Assembly: GCA_012735355.1 (NCBI GenBank)
Contig: JAAYHP010000581.1
Coordinates: forward strand, 1-5,780
Reading direction: 5' to 3'
DNA length: 5,780 nt
From: Lysinibacillus sp.
Lineage (GTDB): Bacteria > Bacillota > Bacilli > Bacillales_A > Planococcaceae
This document shows positions 1 through 4,324 of this stretch, one piece after another. The translations under genes were made by a program, and so were the position numbers. Under the pieces are notes generated by a model, which saw only the letters and a program-made list of their open reading frames with translations, was not told the origin of the DNA and did not search any database. Every line of letters starts with the position of its first letter. Within the stretch, counting starts at the first letter, position 1.

Positions 1-782
1 AAATAACCGTCTCGTTCCAACATATACTCCCGTACTATCGACTGCATCTCGTCGAAAAAAGGATCCGTCGCAAAAAGGCGAGACTTTCGAGCTTCAGGAA
101 TAATATTTTGCATAGATTGAAACCGTTTATCGAAAAAGTGCTGAAAAAATTCAAAATCGACAGGAGAATCGTTCTTCTCTAAATGAATCCAAAATTTATT
201 TAACACAGCCAGTTCCATAAATAAGCGGTACACCGGCTGCCATTCCCGTTCAAAGGGCATTTGTTTATTCAATTTTTCCAACGTATTGTCCGCAATATTT
301 AAATAGAGGAAACTCGGTATATTTTCATTTGCTTCAAGATAAATCTTTAAAACTTCATCGACCATCCGCAACCAGTTTTCCGGTGTCCGCATGTTGGCAA
401 GAGCTTGTAAATCAGCGCTCTTTTTCCTTCGCCAATTGCTCGCCCATTCCTGTACGGAATCAATATGTTGATATAAAGACAAAAGGACGCTTAACTTATG
501 GCGACACCACCCTTTTTGCGGGCATGTACAAGTAATGTAGTTATCCCGAAAATTGATTGAAACTTCCGTTGAACGTACATCTTGTACAGTAGTGGTAAGT
601 AAAGTAAAAACCGAAACGTATCGAAGGAATTTAACCGATTGATTTCTCACAGCAAATAAAGCTCTGCGTATCGTCTCTTCATCTTCCGTCACGGATGGAT
701 GAAGTTCCAGTTCAATGATTTTTAATTGATCTCGAATAAAATCTTCTTGTTCTTTCGCAAGTCTTGCAACTGATAACACCAT
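1..782 (-). CDS. SWIM zinc-finger protein, N-terminal part (runs off left edge)
   Basis: The minus strand is open from an ATG at 782-780 to the window edge, giving 260 codons with no stop, so the C-terminal part is missing. The start is set by AGGAG at 795-791, 8 nt upstream; the ATG at 787-785 is followed directly by TGA and cannot be used. Residues C85, C87, C93 and H95 (CTCPQKGWCRH) form the CxCxnCxH signature of the SWIM zinc finger, a fold that binds nucleic acid or protein partners. The rest is soluble and mostly helical, with no signal peptide or membrane span. From memory, Bacillus subtilis has a SWIM protein (YwqB) beside a SNF2-type helicase (YwqA); a helicase gene just left of this window would fit that pairing, but this is inference. 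Cellular role is unknown. The domain call is firm; the exact family is less so. Confidence 0.85.
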   Translation of the reverse strand, partial: MVLSVARLAKEQEDFIRDQLKIIELELHPSVTEDEETIRRALFAVRNQSVKFLRYVSVFTLLTTTVQDVRSTEVSINFRDNYITCTCPQKGWCRHKLSVLLSLYQHIDSVQEWASNWRRKKSADLQALANMRTPENWLRMVDEVLKIYLEANENIPSFLYLNIADNTLEKLNKQMPFEREWQPVYRLFMELAVLNKFWIHLEKNDSPVDFEFFQHFFDKRFQSMQNIIPEARKSRLFATDPFFDEMQSIVREYMLERDGY

Positions 783-813
783 CACATTCGCTCCTAAAAA
801 AGTCTTTCCTTTC

Positions 814-842
814 ATTATAACGTGGGAAAATTTGAATGATAA
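814..842 (-). promoter_or_regulatory. SigA-type promoter of the SWIM gene
   Basis: Read on the minus strand, TTATCA (842-837; 4 of 6 matches to TTGACA) is followed after exactly 17 nt by a perfect TATAAT (819-814). Transcription would start near 807, giving a leader of about 25 nt before the ATG at 782 with the ribosome binding site inside it. It is the best promoter upstream of this gene. Confidence 0.55.
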
Positions 843-1299
843 GTCTTTAACTTGGAATACAATAAAATAATTCAGCTTAATTTAAATAAATATAAGATAA
901 AATATTGTGATTTTTCAGAAAAATAATATAAAATAACGGTAAGATAATGTCACGCTAAAGGGTATCCCCACTACATTATTCCATTTATTTACTAAAGTTC
1001 AAATTTTTAAACATAATGTATTTTTAGCAAAGGAATGAACGCGGATGAAAAGTCTAGTTTTGGGGAAAATATGATTGCCAAGATAAAATGATCAGCTATA
1101 TGCCCTTAACAACGAGCAAAAGAAAAATGGGGAATATAAAGAAAGAATCATTCGTAAGATATAATAGACGTCCATTTTTCTTTCCTTGTAATAGTGAATT
1201 CGGCTGACTTAATCCAAAATAATGGGTTTATTTAAACTTCTCATGGAAAAGATGTATAGAAGTGAATAAGCCCAATGCCACAAAAAAGGAGGGATTTGC
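843..1299. other. A/T-rich spacer between divergent genes
   Basis: No convincing gene lies here. The segment separates the divergent SWIM and IDEAL genes. Weak plus-strand promoter-like pairs are TTGTGA (905-910) with TATAAA (927-932) at 16 nt, and CTGACT (1204-1209) with TTTATT (1227-1232) at 17 nt. The second would give the IDEAL gene a leader of about 60 nt. A SigH-like arrangement (GGAAAA near 1245 and AGTGAAT at 1261-1267) is also possible but weak. A 39-codon frame at 1088-1207 has no ribosome binding site and overlaps the inverted repeat at 1119-1183, so it is not called. Confidence 0.5.
1119..1183. repeat. 12-bp inverted repeat with long loop
   Basis: AAAGAAAAATGG at 1119-1130 is the exact reverse complement of CCATTTTTCTTT at 1172-1183. 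The 41-nt loop contains TATAAT at 1160-1165 without a recognisable -35 box. The T-rich right arm recalls a terminator, but the loop is long and no gene feeds into it from the left on this strand. It could be a remnant of a mobile element, an RNA hairpin in a long leader of the IDEAL gene, or chance in A/T-rich DNA. Confidence 0.45.
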
Positions 1300-1764
1300 A
1301 TGATTCAAGTCCAATATATGAAACCCTTTTACACAAAAGTCTCAGGTTCAACGCTACGATTAGTGTTTGCCTATCAATACTTCTCCATTACGAAAGATAA
1401 CGAACTGTTCCACTTTGTGCCGATTGAAGGCAAGGAAATCATGGTCAATTTAAAAACGATGCAAATTGAAAACCTGTCAGAAATTTTCGTTTTCCAGCGT
1501 GGAAACCGCTTTCTTCGCTTGCCACTTTATCAACTTCTATTGATTTCCAACGTCCATGAGCATTTGGCGCCCATTTTAGAAGAAGCATCCAATCAGGCGG
1601 AAACCATCAATCTCGTCCCACAAGAAGAAAATGCGGAAATCAAAAGCATCATTCAAGCATTAGAAAATCAAAACTTAGAACGATTAATCGATGAAGCCCT
1701 TGCTAATCGCGATGAACAGCTGTTTTATGAACTGGCCGAACGAAAGAGACAAATGAATGAATAA
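1300..1764 (+). CDS. IDEAL-domain protein of unknown function
   Basis: This is a 154-residue soluble protein. The start is fixed by GGAGGG at 1288-1293, 6 nt before the ATG. The C-terminal end (about residues 124-150) contains the literal motif IDEAL at 130-134 followed by ANRDEQLFYEL, which matches the short helical IDEAL domain named for this motif and found in Bacillales proteins such as YpiB. Residues 1-95 form a separate module rich in aromatic and beta-branched residues (probably beta strands with a VHEHLAPIL helix near 85-93) that I do not recognise. A polar linker rich in E, N and Q (about 95-113) joins the two. There is no signal peptide or membrane segment. The gene stands alone: the SWIM gene upstream points away, and the next strong terminator is at 1994-2037. 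IDEAL domains are thought to mediate protein contacts, so a regulator or adaptor is a reasonable guess only. Confidence 0.88.
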   Translation: MIQVQYMKPFYTKVSGSTLRLVFAYQYFSITKDNELFHFVPIEGKEIMVNLKTMQIENLSEIFVFQRGNRFLRLPLYQLLLISNVHEHLAPILEEASNQAETINLVPQEENAEIKSIIQALENQNLERLIDEALANRDEQLFYELAERKRQMNE

Positions 1765-1803
1765 TTAAGTCAATTTATACAACCTCTGAATAATTAAGGT
1801 TGA

Positions 1804-1910
1804 AGTCAACATATAACGCAAAGGCAGTTGTGAAAAAATTAACCGCATATTTCGCTAACACTAATAAATAGTCAACATATACCGCAAATGACATTTGTGA
1901 AAAGTTAACG
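1804..1910. repeat. Two imperfect direct repeats of about 41 bp, 66 bp apart
   Basis: Copy 1 (1804-1844) and copy 2 (1870-1910) both start with AGTCAACATATA, then A or C, then CGCAAA. Both continue through TTGTGAAAA and end in TTAAC, with small indels between. The block lies between the IDEAL gene and a mini-ORF with a terminator, and copy 2 ends just before a candidate promoter at 1915. A shorter direct repeat, TGAATAATTAAG at 1758-1769 and 1787-1798, lies just upstream. The repeats could be paired regulator sites or a local duplication. Confidence 0.6.
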
Positions 1911-1914
1911 TTGT

Positions 1915-1942
1915 TTTACATCTGCAGTAGTTGTAATATATA
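1915..1942 (+). promoter_or_regulatory. Candidate promoter ahead of the mini-ORF
   Basis: TTTACA at 1915-1920 matches five of six -35 positions. TATATA at 1937-1942, 16 nt later, matches four of six -10 positions. A transcript from here would be about 90 nt long, covering the mini-ORF and ending at the hairpin at 1994-2037. The surroundings are A/T-rich, so confidence is low. Confidence 0.3.
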
Positions 1943-1974
1943 CGCCTAAGTTTTGTTCTAACGGAGGAAATAAA

Positions 1975-1992
1975 GTGAACAGCGAACTTTAA
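1975..1992 (+). CDS. Five-codon mini-ORF directly before a terminator
   Basis: GGAGGA at 1963-1968 is followed after 6 nt by GTG AAC AGC GAA CTT TAA, which would encode the pentapeptide MNSEL. The stop codon ends 1 nt before the terminator stem at 1994. The ribosome binding site is as good as those of the real genes here. It could be a leader peptide of an attenuator, the fused ends of a gene lost by deletion, or chance. No downstream plus-strand gene obviously depends on it, since the next real one, the flagellin, has its own promoter. Confidence 0.25.
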   Translation: MNSEL

Positions 1993-1993
1993 C

Positions 1994-2037
1994 AAAGCAC
2001 CTCGATAATATTGTAAAATCGCAGGTGCTTTAATTTT
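1994..2037 (+). terminator. Rho-independent terminator
   Basis: AAAGCACCT (1994-2002) pairs with AGGTGCTTT (2023-2031). The stem continues with CGAT (2003-2006) against ATCG (2018-2021) across a one-base bulge, and is followed by the T-rich tail TTTAATTTT. It would end transcripts from the mini-ORF unit, and from the IDEAL gene if that reads through the weak CAACCT/AGGTTG hairpin at 1780-1802, which has no T tract. Confidence 0.75.
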
Positions 2038-2066
2038 CCCCTTATTGTGGAAGGGGGAGATGAAGA

Positions 2067-2189
2067 ATGTTAAGTACCCGAGTTGTTGTGTTATCTGCTA
2101 ATGTGTGTGAGTTAAGTGTGCCCGGTGTCTATCTGCCCGAAAGAAGTGGTTTAAGTGGCCGAGTTGAGAGTTTATGCTCCCGAAAGTAG
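2067..2189 (+). CDS. Possible 40-aa peptide from the start of the repeat array
   Basis: An ATG at 2067 with GGGGGAG at 2053-2059 (7-nt spacing) opens a 40-codon frame ending at TAG 2187-2189. Its product is itself repetitive in steps of seven residues: LSTRVVV, LSANVCE, LSVPGVY, then LPERSG (one short), LSGRVES and LCSRK. The 21-bp repeat thus reads as a leucine-led heptad in this frame. In later units the same frame has a stop almost every 21 bp (TGA or TAG), so selection on this reading frame is doubtful. It may be a genuine short peptide, or a chance opening in a DNA repeat. Confidence 0.2.
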   Translation: MLSTRVVVLSANVCELSVPGVYLPERSGLSGRVESLCSRK

Positions 2190-2375
2190 CAGCTAAACGC
2201 CCGAATAGTGTGTCTATGTTCCCGAAAGCAGTAGCTAAACGCCCGAATAGTGTGACTATGCGCCCGAAAGAAGTAGCTAAACGCCCGAATAGTGTGACTA
2301 TGCGCCAAAAAGAAGTAACTAAGTGCCCGAATAGGGGAGTTATCCGCCCAAAAGAAGTAGCAAAGCGCCACAAAC
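2070..2375. repeat. Tandem array of about 15 units of 21 bp, core GCCCGAA
   Basis: Core CCCGA or its variants fall at 2158, 2179, 2200, 2221, 2242, 2263, 2284, 2305, 2326, 2347 and 2368: eleven units at exactly 21-bp steps. More degenerate copies lie at 2077, 2098, 2121 and 2136. In the best part two unit types alternate, giving a 42-bp higher-order repeat: CGCCCGAATAGTGTG then ACTATG, and CGCCCGAAAGAAGTA then GCTAAA. Both ends of the array are degenerate, as expected if it grows and homogenises in the middle. Because 21 is a multiple of three, several frames stay open on both strands, but they lack ribosome binding sites. The step also equals two helical turns, so all cores face the same side of the DNA. 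There are no CRISPR-like spacers and no matching protein family known to me. Confidence 0.9.
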
Positions 2376-2387
2376 AACAAAAAATAC

Positions 2388-2413
2388 AAAAAAAAAAAAG
2401 CCTATCACTAGGC
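2388..2413 (-). terminator. Rho-independent terminator of the 32-aa peptide gene
   Basis: On the minus strand GCCTA (2413-2409), loop GTGA and TAGGC (2404-2400) are followed by an unbroken run of 12 T (2399-2388). It begins 8 nt after the peptide gene's stop codon. Transcription therefore ends just before it would enter the 21-bp array in antisense direction. Confidence 0.8.
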
Positions 2414-2420
2414 GAGAATA

Positions 2421-2519
2421 CTATGAAATGAAAAAATAAATTAAACCGACGGCAATTCCTGAACCAACAATTCCAAATAACCAATCTCCTAAAGTTAAAG
2501 ATGCTTTAAAATCTTTCAT
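2421..2519 (-). CDS. 32-aa single-span membrane peptide
   Basis: On the minus strand, ATG at 2519-2517 opens a 32-residue frame ending at TAG 2423-2421. GGAGG at 2532-2528 lies 8 nt upstream, a near-perfect Shine-Dalgarno; an in-frame ATG two codons earlier sits too close to it. The peptide starts with a short charged stretch (MKDFKASLTLGDW) followed by a hydrophobic segment from about residue 14 to 31 (LFGIVGSGIAVGLIYFFI) and a final S, so it should span the membrane once. GxxxG-like glycine spacing (G16, G19, G21, G25) could favour helix packing. It has its own terminator and is divergent from the flagellin gene. No clear promoter is seen. I do not recognise a family; a small sporulation or envelope peptide, or a type I-like hydrophobic toxin, are possibilities without evidence. 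The signals at both ends make a real gene likely. Confidence 0.65.
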   Translation of the reverse strand: MKDFKASLTLGDWLFGIVGSGIAVGLIYFFIS

Positions 2520-2575
2520 TATCATCTCCTCCTTTAAAACCCAGTATGTCCTAAAAATGAAACTACTAAACATAT

Positions 2576-2700
2576 AATTTCAACTAATCTATTCACAATA
2601 TCCTAAAAAATACAATCCTTTATAAAAAAATGAAAAATTCAGACGATAAATCATAAAAGATAGAACTCGAAATCGTTCAACCTAGAATTTCAACTAATTT
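2576..2700. repeat. Direct repeat flanking the flagellin promoter
   Basis: AATTTCAACTAATCT at 2576-2590 recurs as AATTTCAACTAATTT at 2686-2700, a 14-of-15 match 110 bp apart. The copies bracket the SigD promoter at 2623-2649, and the second lies in the flagellin leader. They might be regulator sites, or a duplication left by rearrangement. Confidence 0.5.
2623..2649 (+). promoter_or_regulatory. SigD-type (flagellar sigma) promoter of the flagellin gene
   Basis: TAAA at 2623-2626 is followed by exactly 15 nt and then GACGATAA at 2642-2649. The Bacillus SigD consensus is TAAA-N15-GCCGATAT, so the -35 and the spacing are perfect and the -10 matches six of eight. Transcription should begin near 2656, giving a leader of about 90 nt. 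This places the gene in the late flagellar regulon together with standard flagellin genes. Confidence 0.75.
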
Positions 2701-2730
2701 TCTACCGGGAACCATCCAAGCAACTTGCAA

Positions 2731-2737
2731 AGGAGGG
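2731..2737 (+). promoter_or_regulatory. Ribosome binding site that fixes the flagellin start
   Basis: AGGAGGG at 2731-2737 stands 8 nt before ATG 2746. The longest open frame would begin at TTG 2725, but that codon lies upstream of this site and would place the site inside the coding region. The ATG is therefore the start. Confidence 0.85.
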
Positions 2738-2745
2738 AAATCAAA

Positions 2746-3582
2746 ATGCTCGGCCAATGGTATTCCACAGGTTTAGGAATCTTAAGCAATCTCAATAAAA
2801 ACTGGATGAACGCAAACAAAGCCCTACTTAGAATCTCTTCTGGCTATCGCATCAACAGCGCGGCAGACGATGCAGCAGGCCTCGCTATCTCAGAAAAAAT
2901 GCGAGCCCAAATCCGCGGGCTGAACATGGCCGCCAAAAACATCCAAGACGGCATCTCCCTCGTCCAAACGGCAGAAGGAGCCCTAAACGAAACTCATGCC
3001 ATCATTCAACGGATGCGGGAACTTGCGGTTCAAGCAGCGAGTGACACATTAACAGATTACGACCGAAGCTTAATTGAAGTTGAATTCAAAGAACTTAAAG
3101 AAGAGATTACAAGAATTTCTAGAGATACAGAATTTAACACCCGCACTCTCCTAAATGGCGACTACGAATCCAACTCACTTAAAATTCAAGCAGGCGCTAA
3201 TGCAGGACTATATATAGAAATCTATATCGGTGGGGTTTCTAGCGCACAACTAGGCCTTAACGGCATCGACATCACAACCCGGGAGAACGCAGAAAATGCA
3301 ATCGGTGCTTTAGACAACGCCCTCGAAAAAGTTTCTCGGGAACGCTCTCGGCTTGGTGCGTACCAAAATCGTATGGAGCATGCCTACAACAACGTCGTGA
3401 ACACGGCAGAAAACTTAACAGCAGCTGAATCTCGAATTCGCGATGCCGATATCGCGAAAGAAATGATGAATTATACAAAAGCCATGATTCTTGCTCAAGC
3501 TGCCCAATATGTACTCTCCCTCCATTTGCAACAAGCCCAATCCATCTTGATCCTTTTAAACGGAGGCAAAAAACAAAAATAA
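2746..3582 (+). CDS. Flagellin (Hag-type) paralogue with altered termini
   Basis: This 278-residue protein belongs to the bacterial flagellin family, whose members are exported through the flagellar apparatus and polymerise into the filament. The N-terminal D1 region is strongly conserved: ISSGYRINSAADDAAGLAIS at 30-49, NIQDGISLVQTAEGALNETH at 65-84, and TEFNTRTLLNG at 128-138. The C-terminal D1 region is also clear: SRLGAYQNRMEH at 201-212 and ENLTAAESRIRDADIAKEM at 222-240. The middle is short (about 140-185), so there is essentially no surface D2/D3 domain, as in B. subtilis Hag (about 300 aa). Both D0 ends are unusual: the usual start like MRINxN is replaced by MLGQWY, and the usual end like MLAQANQQPQ...LQLL is replaced by LSLHLQQAQSILILL plus a basic tail NGGKKQK. 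Register and length are kept, so this looks like remodelling, not truncation. A SigD promoter and a terminator make it a monocistronic unit with no other flagellar genes in view. It is likely a secondary flagellin; a decaying copy is the alternative. Confidence 0.9.
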   Translation: MLGQWYSTGLGILSNLNKNWMNANKALLRISSGYRINSAADDAAGLAISEKMRAQIRGLNMAAKNIQDGISLVQTAEGALNETHAIIQRMRELAVQAASDTLTDYDRSLIEVEFKELKEEITRISRDTEFNTRTLLNGDYESNSLKIQAGANAGLYIEIYIGGVSSAQLGLNGIDITTRENAENAIGALDNALEKVSRERSRLGAYQNRMEHAYNNVVNTAENLTAAESRIRDADIAKEMMNYTKAMILAQAAQYVLSLHLQQAQSILILLNGGKKQK

Positions 3583-3623
3583 CCCACGGATACACAATTA
3601 CGTCCGTGGGTTTATACTTTTTT
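3581..3623 (+). terminator. Flagellin terminator, probably bidirectional
   Basis: AACCCACGGA at 3581-3590, overlapping the flagellin stop codon, pairs perfectly with TCCGTGGGTT at 3603-3612 and is followed by TTTATACTTTTTT. In the opposite direction the same stem is followed by ATTTTTGTTTTTTG, so it should also stop minus-strand transcription coming from 3826. Confidence 0.85.
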
Positions 3624-3826
3624 ACATCCATATAATAGACGCCAGCAAAGAATGGATAATTTTCTGCTTGCTGTTCAAAATACTTTATTAATTTTACTTC
3701 ATATAAACTTGCTTCAATTAGCTTTTGAATTTCATTGTTACATTCGCTTTCAGCTGAAACGGGTTTACTTACGGAAAATGAAAAAAGCAATACGAAAATG
3801 AATAATAATTTGATCAATTTTTGCAT
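3583..3826 (-). pseudogene. Truncated gene for a secreted protein (5' part only)
   Basis: On the minus strand ATG 3826-3824 has AGGAGAG at 3839-3833, 6 nt upstream. The product begins with a clear Sec signal peptide: K3 and K6, a hydrophobic core LLFIFVLLFSFSV (about 7-19), and a likely signal peptidase site after VSA at residue 25. The mature part starts ESECNNEI and continues through LIEASLYEVKLIKYFEQQAE and YPFFAGVYYMDVKK to about residue 70. The frame then enters the flagellin terminator without a stop codon and continues antisense through the flagellin gene to 3272, where the sequence no longer looks like a protein. A transcript ended by the hairpin would have no stop codon. The simplest reading is a gene whose 3' end was lost when the flagellin segment was joined to it. 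A weak promoter (TTGTAG 3900-3895, 17 nt, TACAAT 3877-3872) lies upstream. I do not recognise the family. Confidence 0.45.
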
Positions 3827-4017
3827 AATAATCTCTCCTACGATGTTAGTTCAATTGCTTTAATAAAATAAATTGTAAAATAATAAAATTATGGCTACAA
3901 TTACTATTTTCAAAAAATTTATTTATTAAAATATATCTTAGCTACATACAAGGAAAATCAATTTTACAATTCGTTCACAAACCCTAGTGAAAATTGAAAT
4001 TAACTTAATGAAATCAA
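3827..4017. other. A/T-rich spacer between divergent transcription units
   Basis: Apart from the ribosome binding site and weak promoter of the minus-strand signal-peptide gene, I see nothing specific here: no stable hairpin, no repeat of note and no coding frame. The plus-strand promoter of the dehydrogenase begins at 4018. Confidence 0.4.
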
Positions 4018-4046
4018 TTCACACTTTCCCTTGAAAGTTGTATACT
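4018..4046 (+). promoter_or_regulatory. SigA-type promoter of the wecC gene
   Basis: TTCACA at 4018-4023 (five of six) is separated by exactly 17 nt from TATACT at 4041-4046 (five of six). It is the best vegetative promoter in this spacer. Transcription would start near 4053 and leave a leader of about 270 nt before the ATG at 4325. No comparable promoter is seen closer to the gene. Confidence 0.65.
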
Positions 4047-4052
4047 TAATTT

Positions 4053-4324
4053 CGCGGGTAAAACTTCAACTGAGAAGAAACTTGAAGTGAAAAACATCGT
4101 CTTTACTAGAGATGAAACAATTCACCGCACAACATACAATGCTCAAATAACAACACACAACTCACTAGTCTTAGGATCAAACAAAATCTAAACTATGTAT
4201 AAATCAATCAAACATTAACATTCTAAACAAAACGAGTCGGAACCGCTTAAAAAACTAGCGCGAACATTCACTAGTTAAAATATATCTACTCGTTCTTGTA
4301 ACTCGAAAGGAAGTAAAGATTAAT
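4053..4324 (+). promoter_or_regulatory. Long structured 5' leader of wecC
   Basis: Several inverted repeats occur here. ACTTCAA (4063-4069) pairs with TTGAAGT (4082-4088) near the predicted transcript start. AACGAGT (4231-4237) pairs with ACTCGTT (4288-4294), and inside that, AACTAG (4253-4258) pairs with CTAGTT (4271-4276), so the last two stems are nested. CACTAGT occurs twice (4163-4169 and 4269-4275). No hairpin followed by a T tract is seen, so classical attenuation is not obvious, and the segment matches no riboswitch I know. The ribosome binding site AAAGGAAG (4306-4313) is 11 nt from the ATG, slightly farther than usual, and lies 12 nt beyond the outer stem. A 59-codon open frame at 4012-4191 crosses the promoter and has no start signal. 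Confidence 0.4.

Noticed and set aside
329..535. 68-codon plus-strand open frame
   Set aside because: It lies antisense to the SWIM gene, whose zinc-finger motif is clear, and has no ribosome binding site.
1035..1207. Two short open frames (18 codons from 1035, 39 codons from 1088)
   Set aside because: The first has AAAGG only about 2 nt upstream and the second has no ribosome binding site; both overlap unexplained inverted-repeat or A/T-rich sequence and resemble nothing known to me.
1780..1802. CAACCT/AGGTTG hairpin as terminator of the IDEAL gene
   Set aside because: The stem is only 6 bp with an 11-nt loop and no T tract follows; the stronger terminator at 1994-2037 is the likelier end.
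2070..2375. CRISPR array
   Set aside because: Units are contiguous 21-bp repeats with no unique spacers of regular length and no cas genes nearby.
2174..2431. 85-codon plus-strand open frame with RPNSVTMRPKEVAK repeats
   Set aside because: There is no Shine-Dalgarno at the right distance from the ATG. The frame is a by-product of the repeat and ends in antisense of the peptide gene; coding is not excluded but not supported.
2098..2484. 128- and 86-codon minus-strand open frames with FGRLATSFGRI- or RAHSHTIRAF-like repeats
   Set aside because: They stay open because the 21-bp repeat is a multiple of three. They lack ribosome binding sites, and the longer one runs through the terminator at 2388-2413 and overlaps the 32-aa peptide gene in another frame.
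2725..2745. TTG start giving a 7-residue longer flagellin
   Set aside because: The ribosome binding site at 2731-2737 lies downstream of this codon and serves ATG 2746.
4012..4191. 59-codon open frame upstream of wecC, possible gene remnant
   Set aside because: Codon choice looks mildly coding-like, but there is no start codon with a ribosome binding site and the frame runs through a good SigA promoter (4018-4046), so a non-coding leader is the better reading.
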